Assembly: GCF_963259705.1 (NCBI RefSeq)
Contig: NC_081840.1
Span: 4,707,062 to 4,771,061 of the forward strand
Origin: Myotis daubentonii
Taxonomy: Eukaryota; Chordata; Mammalia; Chiroptera; Vespertilionidae
Direction of reading: 5' to 3'
DNA length: 64,000 nt
The notes under the pieces are model-generated. The model searched no databases, was not told the origin of the DNA, and was given only the letters and a program-made list of their open reading frames with translations. The first letter of the stretch is position 1, and each line of letters opens with the position of its first letter. Positions 32,546-43,231 of the stretch are shown here, one piece after another. Made by a program: the position numbers and the translations under genes.

Positions 32546-32911
32546 CAGGGTGTCCCCCAAAAATGTATACACACTTTAACAGCTGATGTGATAGCTCAAT
32601 TTTGAAAATGAAATGTGTTTTAATACACACTGCCTTTTATTTTTTTATAATATATTTTTATTGATTTTTCACAGAGAAGAAGGGAGAAGGACAGAGAGCT
32701 AGAAACATCGACAAGAGAGATCGATCAGCTGCCTCCTGCACACCCCCTACTGGGGATGCACCCGCAACCAAGGCACATGCCCTTGACCGGAATCGAACCC
32801 GGGACCCTTGAGTCCGCAGGCCGACACTCTATCCACTGAGCCAAACTGGTTCGGCTACACACTGCCTTTTAATTATTCAAAGTGTGTGTATACATTTTTG
32901 GGAGACCCCCT
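32546..32911 (+). mobile_element. Mariner-type miniature transposon, split by a Ves SINE
   Basis: The left end, after a TA dinucleotide, is CAGGGTGTCCCCCAAAAATG. The right end is ATTTTTGGGAGACCCCCTA, an imperfect inverted repeat over about 30 bp that includes TATACACAC and its complement. Without the SINE the element is roughly 130 bp and has no transposase. The terminal structure and TA target fit the Tc1/mariner superfamily. Confidence 0.85.
32640..32855 (-). mobile_element. Ves SINE, antisense, inside the mariner-type element
   Basis: The complement of a near-consensus Ves is seen: a TATATTTTTATTGATTTTTC tail, CACCCCCTACTGGGGATGCA, CCGGAATCGAACCCGGGACC, and the head complement TGAGCCAAACTGGTTCGGC. 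A 16-bp target duplication, TACACACTGCCTTTTA, lies at 32624-32639 and 32856-32871. It postdates the mariner-type element. Confidence 0.96.
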
Positions 32912-33619
32912 AGAGTTGTTGCCCAATAGCAGGTATAAACAAATCTGTATGTGTCTCTAAAATCATACATAAGTATTACTACAGACATGCTTTATGTATG
33001 CAAACATGTTACATATGCATGAAGTAGTACACACACCTCTCTTTGTATTGCTTAGAATCCTTAACCATTAAGTTGGTCTCTGATGATATTCCTCTTGAAC
33101 ATAGAGTTGCCCACAAAAAGCATCTTGTTGCAACTGTAATTCCTCATGTAAAGCCTCATTGCAGAATGAAGTTCAAAGTTTAGCCCTTGTGACTTTCAGT
33201 GTAGAGCTCAACCTTACAAACATTGTTCATCTTCTTGGCCCACAGCATCTTCAGACCATAGTCTGTCTTTCCTGATAAGCCAAGACAGGTACCTCTCATC
33301 AGGCCTCAAGGTCAGCTGGAGCTGCCGCCCCTCTTTTGGAAAAGCTATCAGGCTCCTCAAAGTGAATGTTTTATACTCCACAGAGCACAAGTTCTACATC
33401 CAGCCATCAAACCCAGAATGCAGAAATCCACCCGGCTATTTTTATTTAATGTGGCCACAGAGAGAGAAAAAATGTTTCATTTATTATATGGTTTTCTGTA
33501 TACATCAATTTACTCTGCAAAGTATCAAAGGTAGTGTAATATGTAGACCTATACAGCTAATCTATCATCTTCGCTCCAGAGGCCTCCATATTTTATTCCG
33601 TTTGAAATGAAACACGATC
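32912..33619. other. Unassigned DNA, no gene seen
   Basis: AT-rich to mixed sequence. The 82-residue open frame at 33362-33610 is not supported. Confidence 0.4.
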
Positions 33620-33740
33620 AGGTCATTATGTAAATAACAAAATGCAACGTGTAATTTCTTTAAAGAATATCTGATAAATTATCTGCAATCATTTTGGTAT
33701 TGATCGAGTTAATCAAATTAGCATTTACCTGACTATGAAT
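33620..33740. promoter_or_regulatory. Candidate conserved AT-rich element
   Basis: An AT-rich segment with GTGTAATTTC, AATATCTGATAAATTATC and GAGTTAATCAAATTAGC strings, that is GATA-like and homeodomain-like motifs close together. Inferred only. Confidence 0.25.
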
Positions 33741-34030
33741 GCCACAGGGTAATAGCCTGCCTTAAAATAGAAGCCAGGTTCTGATGCAAATTTAGACCTG
33801 CACAGAGTCATGAGCTCAGCTTTGCTTCTCAACATAGAGGAGAACGAGGACCAACTAGCTAGTCTCGAGGTCACTATTCTTTCCTGAACAGCAAGTTCAT
33901 TGCCTACCATTCTCATAAACTCAATGAAGTTTCCTTTGAAACTTAAACTGATATCAAAATGACATTGCTCCAAGTAATAATTTCAATTACATTCTCTAGT
34001 CACATTTCAGATCCGTCCTTAAAGAGGTTA

Positions 34031-34075
34031 TATTAAAGAGAAACGTATTAAAGAGAAGCATATTAAAGAGAAACT
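34031..34075 (+). repeat. Three tandem 15-bp units with ISRE-like cores
   Basis: The units TATTAAAGAGAAACG, TATTAAAGAGAAGCA and TATTAAAGAGAAACT abut exactly. The AAAGAGAAAC core resembles half of an IRF/ISRE site (GAAANNGAAA), with the first G replaced by T. A function is speculative. Confidence 0.8.
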
Positions 34076-35090
34076 CATATTTCTAATCAGTTTGAAACAC
34101 TTAAGAAGAGTCATGGTGAGGGTTTCTTCTTATTTTCCATGTGTGGGGAGAACGACTGATTTAAACCGTTGGCCTCCATCTCTTTCTCAAAGCCATCACC
34201 TGAATCACGTTTGGTTTGTCTTAAAGCCAGTAGCTTCATTCATTCCCTCTGAATCTGTCCACACAGAGAAGCTTCACAATGAAAGAAACATGGAGATCAT
34301 TGCAGAAAACTCTCATTTTTCAGATGGTCTAGCTGGAGACCAGCGAAGGAAAGGTAGTTAGCCAGGATCACAGAGCAAGTTCGTGCTGAGCCGGGAATAG
34401 ATCCAAGTGATCTGAGACTAGGATGATCATCCCTTCCACCATACTACTCCACCCTAACTCAGAAGTATTAACATATATACTTCTGAGATGGTTGCATCTC
34501 ATGTAATGCCTGCTTATCTGTCCCAGTCTTGGGCTATGGGTCCATGTTATCCAGTGTGACTTTCACATACCCCCAAACTTTACCCATCATGACCTTCTTC
34601 AGCATAGCATTGCAAACCCTGCTTGGATGTCTCCTTGTTAGCCAGTTTCCATTGTGTCCATGCCTGGAAAGGCTGCCAAATCAGACTGCCTTAGAGGAGA
34701 GTTTACAGTTTGTGTCGGCACATTTTGCCAGGAATGAGATGAATCTCAGTGTGACTCAGATAAGAGGGGTTAAAATAATTACAAAATGAAAAGTAGGTCC
34801 TACTGAGCATTGTCTTCAAATAAAAAGGGAAGATGGGGATCTCATGAGGAATTAAAATTATATGCAACAGAGTAAAACGGGACCAAGTTTTTGGTCCTGT
34901 TATGCACTAACTGAAGACCTTTATATCCAAAAAATGATGTCTGGTCTGGTGAAGGAAAGAGTTGCCCAACCTAAGAAGGACAAGGTAGCTCATCACAGTG
35001 GTCAAGGCAGATCTAGGTTTATATCTTAGCTTTAGCTTATAAACTATGAAACTTTGTAGCTACACGAAATAGTGAACATGCCAAAGATGA
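34076..35090. other. Unassigned DNA, no gene seen
   Basis: A MIR-like scrap is possible at about 34310-34400. No supported gene. Confidence 0.35.
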
Positions 35091-35225
35091 AGATGATAGT
35101 GAAGGTGAAGTTGATGGTGATGATGGTGGGGGTGGTGATAATGATGATGATGGTGATGATGATGATGATAGTGGTGGTGGGAATAGATGGTGATAATGAC
35201 AATGATGAGAACAATAATAATGAGG
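35091..35225. repeat. GAT/GGT trinucleotide-rich repeat
   Basis: Irregular ATGATGATG and GGTGGTGG units. The minus-strand Ser/Pro/Thr/Ile-rich open frames are repeat translations. Confidence 0.9.
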
Positions 35226-36259
35226 AGGACAAGAAGATGTTAATAACATAAATAAAGCCTACTTCTGTTAAAAAAAAATGTTGAGTAAGAGAGCCTTTCA
35301 TTGGGTGGGAGGTGGAACCCAGATAACGTCTAAGATTTCCTGCTCCCCCTATGATTATGACTCTTCAGAAGTGGAATAAAAACAACAGAACTTTAGGGTC
35401 GTATCAATAATAGTTCAGATCCACTAAGTATTAACTACATGATCTTGGTCAAATTATTTATGTTCTTTGAGCCTTTTTAAACCCTGGGATATGGTGGTAA
35501 AATAGCCATCATGCAGAGTAGTAAACAGAACAAATTTTTTTTTTAATTTTGTAAAGTAGCTGGTTACAACTCCAGAAAAATGAGTCACCCAATGAATATT
35601 AATCAATCTCTGATGAAACATTAAAGCAAATGGGGGGTGACCTGGAGTGCTGATGGCAAAAGAGCCAAAATGACCAAACTAATGCTAATCAAGGACTTTT
35701 TGAGAACCATGTGTATTAGCCATGCCTGGGCCTTGAGAAATTAAATAATAGGGGATGCCTCTATGTTGTCTAGTAAGATACAAGGTGGACTTAGGTCTGG
35801 AAATTGCTCTCACCACCCCACAATAAGCCTGGACTTCAACTTGCTATCAAGCCTTTTCAGACTTGGTCCAATCTTGTTCAAAGTTGAATTCCACCAGGAT
35901 GCTCATTCATTTGTTCAATAAACCCTATTAATCACTTATCATGGCTAAGCTATGTTAAGCATGGGAGATGCATAAATGGGCATGACCCAGTCCTCACCTT
36001 GCTCTGGGGATGGGATAGAGGAGACAGCCATGTGGGCAAGTTGGCAGAAAGTGGTGTGCAAGAGCAGAAATGGAGAATGCACACAGAATGCAAGGATGGT
36101 GTGGTTCACAGCTTGCCGAATTCTACCTGAGGCAGCAATCAGGGATAGGAAAGCTGCCTGGAAGAGATTATATATAGAATAAGCACAAGTCAGTGAAAGG
36201 TGTAACTACCATACCATAAGAATAACTGTTGTAAGAACTGTGGGTTCTTTGTATATTCA
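35226..36259. other. Unassigned DNA, no gene seen
   Basis: AT-rich to mixed sequence. A MIR-like stretch is possible at about 35890-36000. No gene. Confidence 0.35.
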
Positions 36260-36600
36260 ATACATACTTATTAAAGGCCTTCTATGGGGCAGCTCACCTG
36301 TGGTAAGCATTGTGGATACAATGAGAGCAAGATACACACAGAGTCTTCCCATCATTATTTCTAGTGGAAGAAGCATAAAATTAAAATGTAGACAGGAAGG
36401 TAAGTAGATGGATTGAGATATATACAAGAAGAGGTAAGAAAAGAAAGTTTTCTTCAGTCATGTAAAATATAAGGGATTGAAGACAGTAACGGAGGCTGAT
36501 GTGATGAAGAGAGGCAGGAGTGGAAGTGGCATCACTGTGGATCATTAGGGAGGCCTTGGTGCCCATGATTGTCCTGGAGAAACTGTGGGGCATGAACTAA
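36260..36600 (+). repeat. Ancient dispersed repeat, same unnamed family as at 14030
   Basis: It opens with the common TACATACTTATTAAAGGCCTTCTATGGG string. Later it has AAGCATTGTGGATACAATGAGAGCAAG and a TCTAGTGGAAGAAGCATAAAATTAAAATG block, in the order seen in the repeat at 56580. By-eye call. Confidence 0.5.
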
Positions 36601-36972
36601 ACAGAGCCCATACAGATTTTTGTGGCCCATACCAAGCACATCGAAGGTAGTTCCTCTCCTGGACACAGAGGTTGAGGGATATAGAACTGATCATTCTAAT
36701 CATTGTCACCGATGAGGTGACACATGGGGTGAGTGAGGGAAGGGAACGGAAAGGCCTGTGCACACTTATGCAATGGGTGCTGTGCCCAGTCCTATGGCTA
36801 CATCCCTTCCCCTTCCTCTTGCTCTCCTAGGCCCGGGGGGAGTGACAGGGGGGTACTCGTGGTGTCCCCATGACATGGGGGCACTTCACAAGGTCCCACT
36901 GGCATTTTGTTGGTCCCATAATTGAGTTTCTTGCAATCATCACACCATATAGAAATGTGTAATGAATAATCG

Positions 36973-37020
36973 AATGGATGGATGGATGGATGGATGGATG
37001 AATGGATGGATGGATGGATG
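36973..37020. repeat. (GGAT)n microsatellite
   Basis: About twelve ATGG/GGAT units with one GAATGG interruption. Confidence 0.95.
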
Positions 37021-37044
37021 AAATTGTGTAATTGTGAGAGTGGC

Positions 37045-37150
37045 AGTATTCCTGCTTTTCAGATAAGGAGGCTGAAGCTTGGCGAGGTTCTATGACTTGT
37101 ATGAGGATCACATAGCAAGAAATTGGCAGGAACAGAGTCAACCAACAATC
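37045..37150 (+). repeat. MIR-like 3' segment
   Basis: TTCAGATAAGGAGGCTGAAGCTTGGCGAGG, then CACATAGCAAGAAATTGGCAGGAACAGAG, follows the MIR order. Weak to moderate. Confidence 0.55.
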
Positions 37151-37463
37151 CATCGTTCATCCAATGCTCCCTTGAAGAGTTTTATTAATAGTGTTGTCTA
37201 CGCATGGACTGCTCTTCTGCCTTCAAGTAGCTCATCATATGAAACAAATGAATGAGCTGTCGAATTCCGGAGTCTAAACCTCAGGTTTGGCTCCTCAGCG
37301 TGAGATGGATTTGTGGAAGTTCCAAGAATAAAGATGTGGGTACAACGTAAAGAAGACCTCTAAAACATTTCTGTTTCAGTGGATACTTGTGAGTTCCTGT
37401 TCTCTGCTATTCAAGGTGAGGCTGGACGATGCTAGTCGGGCATAAGAGCATGGCTCCCTAGAG

Positions 37464-37679
37464 CAAGGGTGGGCAAACTTTTTGACTCGAGGGCCACAAT
37501 GGGTTCTTAAACTGGACCGGAGGGCCAGAACAAAAGCATGGATGGAGTGTTTGTGTGAACTAATATAAATTCAAAGTAAACATCATTACATAAAAGGGTA
37601 CGGTCTTTTTTTTTTTTTTAGTTTTATTCATTTCAAACAGGCCGGATCCAGCCCGCGGGCCATAGTTTGCCCACGGCTG
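37464..37679 (+). mobile_element. Non-autonomous hAT transposon (OC1-like), second copy
   Basis: It begins CAAGGGTGGGCAAACTTTTTGACTCGAGGGCC and ends GCGGGCCATAGTTTGCCCACGGCTG. An exact 8-bp target duplication, CCCTAGAG, lies at 37456-37463 and 37680-37687. It is the reverse-complement relative of 4437-4657 along its whole length, including the homopolymer (T-run here, A-run there). It has no coding capacity. Confidence 0.93.
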
Positions 37680-37969
37680 CCCTAGAGCCTTGCTGTCAGG
37701 GACTTCTGGAGGCCAAGACACTCATCAGAGTCTGAACTCTGACCTGGAGTTCCAGCTTGCTCTTATCTAAATCCCAGTCTCTTCCATGTGTAGACCAGAC
37801 TCCTCTGCTGGACTATAGGCTCCACCTAGAGTGTTAAAAGCCAGGCAAAGAGTAGGTGCTCAGGTAAGAGCAGTTGGAAGACTTTAGTTCCCCTGACTCT
37901 CAGAACAGGGCACCCATCGTCCCCGGCAGACAGAACTGGAGCCAGAGGAAGCACTAAGGACCACGCAGA

Positions 37970-38130
37970 GCTTGTGCGCTGGGCCCTTGGCGAGGCTGGA
38001 ATGTCGCTGCCTCATTTCATCCTCAGGGAGCAGTGGCTATTATTGCTCCCATTTTAGAGATGAGGAAACTGAGGTTGTATAACCTGCCTGAGATCACCGC
38101 CCAGCGACGGATGGAAACTGAGGTCCACTT
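37970..38130 (+). repeat. MIR SINE remnant
   Basis: The landmarks are ATTATTGCTCCCATTTTAGAGATGAGG, GAAACTGAGGTTGTATAACCTGCC, then GAGATCACCGCCCAGCGACGG. This is the MIR 3' half in sense. Confidence 0.75.
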
Positions 38131-38339
38131 GACCTAAAGCCTGAAAATGTCACCTCCCATGGCCCAGGATGTGGCATTTTCCGGTGTGTGTGGAGGAAGA
38201 AGGCCACATTATTTATCTCAATTTGGGATAAAAACCTGGAAGGCAGAAGGGAGACACACCTGAAGATCATGTCAGAACCAATCAGGTGGTGAGAAGTCAG
38301 AAGCCAATGGGATGGCCCAAGACCCATTTGGATTACACT

Positions 38340-38770
38340 TAATTAAGACAAGCTTTTTGCTTTTATTTTATTTTTTCCTTTTGTCGTGACTGCACTATAG
38401 GCTTGTGCTGTCTGAAGAGAAAGTAGTTAATTGGTTTATTTGGCCAACTATAGATGTATTCAGTATTATTCTTCACCGTGTGAATTAAATTAAGTAGTTT
38501 ATTTACCCCCATGCAATTCATCCAGTTCATTTAATTTAATTTCATAGTTATAATACGGGAACACACTAACCAGCTTCCTCCCTTTGGGAGGGAAATGGGC
38601 AAATATTTTGGTTCTGAATTAACAAGCAGCAAAGCTGATATTTATAATAAATCATCCATTGTTCGCCGTCCTGATAATTATTCCGGGAATGGTCTGAAAC
38701 AGACACAGGCATGTAATAGACATATTGTTGTCTTTTACTGAAGTTTAGTTCTTTGCGTTAATGAGCAATG
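38340..38770. promoter_or_regulatory. Candidate conserved AT-rich regulatory region
   Basis: An AT-rich island in otherwise GC-richer DNA. Its motifs include TAGTTAATTGGTTTATTTGGC, GAATTAAATTAAGTAG, TTTAATTTAATTTC, CTGATAATTATTCCGGG and GCGTTAATGAGC, a dense set of homeodomain- and forkhead-like strings. No repeat is recognised. Conservation with other mammals would be the test. Confidence 0.35.
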
Positions 38771-40776
38771 TAAATGGAAAACTCAGAGATGCCTCCAGAG
38801 CAAACGGCCTGGTTTCACAGGCATGAAGTGAGCACCTACTATGTGCTTGGCCTGTGCAGCAGCTGCCTGTGTGTTAACCTTCACACTAACCCCTGCTTTT
38901 CCTCCAGGAAGATGCCCACGCCCCCTAGGAAAGCTTCCAGGGACCCCCATGACCCTCAACACCTATCCCTTGCTTCCTGCACCACACTTGCCCCCCAAAT
39001 TTGCTACCGATGCTAGCAGTGCTGAGGTATTTGCAGTTACACACATGTGTGAGCCCCACTGTGATGTGGATCTTCGCTCCCTCTGTCCTTTCCCAGGTGA
39101 ACTCGGACTCCGCATTCAAAATTCAGTTTAGTTTCTACCTGCTCTGAGCAACCCTCCCTGAAACAGTTAACTCTGCCCCTTCCTTCGGCCCCATAAGCAC
39201 TGCAGGCCTCACACCCTAATGCAAGTGGCCCTATCACCTGAGTGTGAACTTTGACTTCTTGGCTCAAGGAAGGGGCCGGTCCTCACTCGCCCCCCTCTCA
39301 TCCAAAACCCCCCTCCCCAAAATGGGCTGATGATAATACCGTTCATGCATAGCTGCTTGTTTTGAGGATGAAATGAGGTTGGTGTGAGTAAAGAATGAAA
39401 TGACAACGTATGCAATAGTAAGCCTCTATTAACTATTAGACTGTGTTTATATATCTATTTATGTCACTGTCTATTCGTATATCACATTCTGTATTAGACC
39501 ATGAATTGGTGGTGAACCAAGGCTGTGGCTTATTTTTATCTTGTGACTCCCAGTGAAGAATACAGAGCTTTGAATTTTTTCTCCAATAAATGCAGTTCAT
39601 GATTTCAGAAGATTGTTAGAGAATTTCAGGTGAGGAGACATTTGGGCAATTGAAAAGGAGAGAAGGGAAGCGATGAGAGCGTTGTTATTTGAGGGGCAGC
39701 AAGTTACAAACCAAAGCCCCGCTCTCGTCCTGGGAGCTCCGGTGGGTGCTCAGGCTGGGTCAGGAGGCGGACAGGGGGACTTCAGCACATGGGGGGCCTG
39801 CAGCCTGCTGCTCCCATCGCCGGAAGCTTTGGAGCAGGTATAAGATCCCATTGGAAAAAGATGCAGCCCTTTAACCCTTCACTGAGTAAGGATAAACATC
39901 TTTGGGGGGGGAAGAGCAGAATCATATGAAAGGGTACAGGCCACATTGTCTTTGAATGAGAGACTCATGTTACCATTCTCAGCTCCGTCTGTTAGGAAAT
40001 GTACCCTCCAGCCCGTTCATCACCCCCTGAAGACCCCTCACCTGGGAAGGGGCAGACAGCAAGGGTGTGGGGTTTGGGTGTGGGTGAGCTGATATCAGGA
40101 AAGTAGGGGGGATTGGACATGGTCAGGGAGGCGTCCTTCCTGCACTGGGCCCCACACAGGCAGCCCCATGCCCCTGACTCCCAGGCCTTGCCCTTGGAGC
40201 TGCGTATCAATGAGCTGCAGGCCTCCAAGCTGAATGCAATTAACTCTACAATGTGCCGCTGCTCCCGCTGCATTCCGGTGACATCACATCATGCAGTTGG
40301 GGCAGGATGAAGGCTTTCTGACAACGGGAAGGCAGATCTGAGTCAACTCACCATATGTCCTCCTTGTCAGGGTCTGGTCCCGGACTCCAGGCCCCCTTGC
40401 TTGCTCCCTCTTTTTCCTTTCTTGCTGGAGAGTGAAGCCTGGATGTCTGAAGCAGCCACCACCTGGCAACCCCAAGACTACTTTGAACTGGAGGCCGAAT
40501 CCAGACACCAGGTGTTTCTGTAAGGTGTGCAAAGCCAGAATGGTCTCTCTACATTTTAAGAATCACATGTTCATAACCTATAGATCAGTTCTTGTGTCGT
40601 CACCAGGGAGCGACTTCTTGGCCCTGGCTTTCGTCAGGTGGGGTTTCATCTGCATTTCCATTTTCATCCATGCTCAACCCTGGCAGTCACTTGTTGACCT
40701 GCGTCTCTTGTAAACACCACATTGTCATATTCTAGTGGATCTGCTTAGGTTGAGTGTAACTTGTTTTATATTGAAA
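38771..40776. other. GC-rich unique DNA, no gene supported
   Basis: The short open frames on both strands, up to 96 residues, have no domain. A segment near 40180-40300 is unusually even in composition and could be conserved sequence, but nothing more can be said. Confidence 0.4.
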
Positions 40777-41272
40777 GTAGTGGCCCAGTGTACAAAATTC
40801 ATGCAAGGGGGGGGGGTCCCTCAGCCTGGCCTGCACCCTCTCCAATCTGGGAACCCTGCAGAGATCGGGCCTAAACCAGCAGTTAGCACCCCATTTATCT
40901 TGCAATGGGGTCTCATTATCCGGGACCGCTGGCTCCTCACTGCTCGCCTGCCTGCCTGCCTGCCTGATTGTCCCTGACCGCTTCTGCCTGCCAGCCTAAT
41001 CGCCCCCTAACCACTACCCTGCCAGCCCAATCACTCCCAACTGCCCTCCTCTACCATGTCCCACCTCCTCCGCCAGGACCTGCCTCCTCCACACGAGGTA
41101 GTGGAGATGCCAGGACCGGCCTCCTCTGTGCCGTGCGGAGCCGCAGGACCCCCAGGCCTCACTGTGCGGAGTGGCCACCAGGCCCCACCTCCGTTGTACA
41201 CGTGGCCATCTTGTGGTGGCCATCTGTGATGCCGTCGCGCGTAAGGGCCACTTAGGCTTTTATTAGTATAGA
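40777..41272 (-). mobile_element. HeliBat-type Helitron, minus orientation, 496 bp
   Basis: On the plus strand it starts GTAGTGGCCCAGTGTACAAAATTCATGC, the complement of a 3' end with CTAG mutated to CTAC, and ends GCTTTTATTAGTATAGA, the complement of TCTATACTAATAAAAGC. A CTGCC(T) run (40949-40967) and CCTCCTC blocks fill the interior. The flanking base at the 5' side no longer fits A. The open frames at 40735-41255 are chance. Confidence 0.85.
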
Positions 41273-41615
41273 CTACTCAAATTTTGGACTTCTATCTACC
41301 GTCTCTATACTTTCCTCTGGCTTCTTATTTTTCTCCTTTCCCCAGATGACAGAGGTGTCTTTGAGGCTTTTTTTTTTTCTTCATCAATTTAGGAATTACA
41401 TATTCCCTTTCATTTTTCAATGTCTCTCAAAAACTTTTCATAACCATGGTAACTTTTTTTCTAAAAGACAGAAATGTTATCTGTACCTCCATTGTCCTGA
41501 GCTCAACCCTCTGCACAGAGCATTTGCTTCCTACCAAACCTCTCTCTTGCATTACATCATTACATTGCTGCCTGACACTCAGTTCCAGCTTGTTTTTACA
41601 GATTTTCATTTAAAT

Positions 41616-41654
41616 ATACATATATCTATATGTATATATGTATATATATGTGTG

Positions 41655-41712
<58 letters not shown>
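41616..41712. repeat. (TA)n / (TATG)n microsatellite
   Basis: Alternating TATATA with GTGTGT interruptions, directly abutting the Helitron at 41713. The isoleucine/tyrosine-rich open frames here are repeat translations. Confidence 0.95.
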
Positions 41713-41713
<1 letters not shown>

Positions 41714-41968
41714 TAGAGGCCCGTTGCATGAAGAGATTCGTGCAATAGGCTTCCCTTCTCCTGGCTGCCGGCACCGGTTTTCCTCTGGCACCTGGGACCC
41801 AGGCCTTCGCTCCGGCTGGAGCCATCAGTTTTCCTTCTGCCACTTCGCCCCTACGTATGTAAATTAACCGCCATCATTGTTGGGTTAATTTGAATACTCT
41901 CCTGATTGGCTGGTGAGCATAGCAGAGGGATGGTTAATTTACATGTTTGTCTATTATTAGGTAATAGA
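41713..41968 (-). mobile_element. HeliBat-type Helitron, minus orientation, 256 bp
   Basis: It starts TTAGAGGCCCGTTGCATGAAG (complement of a CGGGCCTCTAA end, with the final G of CTAG changed to A) and ends TCTATTATTAGGTAATAGA (complement of TCTATTACCTAATAATAGA). The interior has CGGCACCGGTTTTCC and TAAATTAACCGCC. Its insertion point is the end of a TA microsatellite, rich in the AT target. Confidence 0.8.
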
Positions 41969-42114
41969 CAAACCATTATATCATGATTATTAGTTAATAC
42001 TTAGGGCTTATTTAGATTTCTCAAAATATTTATTGATGGTATTGCTGACTCTAATTTTCTTGTATCTAATTCCTTTTCCAGGGTTAATATTTCTTCTTGC
42101 TAAAGGACATCCTT

Positions 42115-42470
42115 TCGGGTTGGCAAACTTTTTCCATAAAGGACCAGATAGCAACTAGCTCAGGCTTTGTAGGCCATATGGTCTCTGTCACCGCTACTCA
42201 GCACTGCCCTTGCAGCTTGAAAGCAGCCACAGCCACGATGTAAACAAATGGGCACAGTTGTGGGCCAATAAAACTTGATTTATGAACACTGAAATTTTAA
42301 TTTCATATAATTTTCAAGTGTTACAGATTTTATTCTTCCTCTGATTTTTTTTCCAGTCATTTAAAAACAAAACAAAACAAAACATGAGACCCATTCTTAG
42401 CCCACAGACTACACTAAACCTGGTGATGGGCTGGAAGTGGCCATGGGGCAGAGTTTGCTGACCATCCCTC
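42115..42470 (+). mobile_element. hAT-Charlie-type miniature transposon (old)
   Basis: Phrases in order are GGTTGGCAAACTTTTTCCATAAAGGACCAGATAG, TTTGTAGGCCATATGGTCTCTGTC, and AATAAAACTTGATTTATGAACACTGAAATTT. After an AAAAC run come AGACCCATTCTTAGCCC and GCAGAGTTTGCTGACC. This is a well-known mammal-wide hAT layout. I do not assign the subfamily. Confidence 0.75.
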
Positions 42471-43010
42471 CAGGACGTCTGTGGTCAGCTACCTGGCTGG
42501 GGTAGGTCTTTAAATGTCTTTATCTTATATCAGCCTCACTCTTGGCAACAACTTGGGAAGAGCAAAGAGTTCATGACAGAAAGCTATTTTTCTTTTTAAA
42601 TACGTTACTTAATTTTTCTGTTGGCATCCAACACTGCTGAGAAATCTGTTGCCAATGTGATTTTCACTTCTTAGTAGGAAATTCTTTTTCTTTTTCCTTT
42701 TAATTTCCTCTCCTAGCTTGTAAAATATTCTTTTTATCAGATATGCTTGGAGGCTCTGCTAGATGACATCAGCGAGCCACTGGAATATCCATACATAATC
42801 CTCAATATTCTGCAGACACCCCCTGAGCACGGCTCTGCCACCCTGGTCCTGAGAGCTCCTACTGGACCTGGGTGTGGCTCTGGCCAGGCTGTCTTCTGTG
42901 TCTTAACTTTCCTAGCTTGTTCTCTCTCTGCACTGCTGAGTCTTGGAGGTTTCTTCTGCTCAGCACATCTATCACAGTACTTCTTCATTTTCAGAAAATA
43001 CAGTTTTTTA

Positions 43011-43231
43011 CTCAGTGGCTAGAGTGTCAGCCCATGCATCAAAGGGTCACAGGTTTGATTTGCAGACAAGAGCATGTACCTGGGTTGCAGGTCTGATCCC
43101 CAGCCCAGTTGGGGTGCATGCAGGAGGCAACTAATTGATGTGTCTCTCTCACATCTATGGTTCTTTCTCTCTCTCTCTCTCTCCCTCCCTCCCTTCCTTC
43201 CTTCCACTCTCTCTAAAAATCAATGGAAAAA
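43011..43231 (+). mobile_element. Ves-type SINE, 5'-truncated, sense
   Basis: It begins within the A box (CTCAGTGGCTAGAGTG) and continues with TCACAGGTTTGATTTGCAG and GTCTGATCCCCAGCCCAGTTGG. The CT-rich tail region ends at AAAAATCAATGG. The head of about 15 bases is missing, and no clean duplication is visible. Confidence 0.88.
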
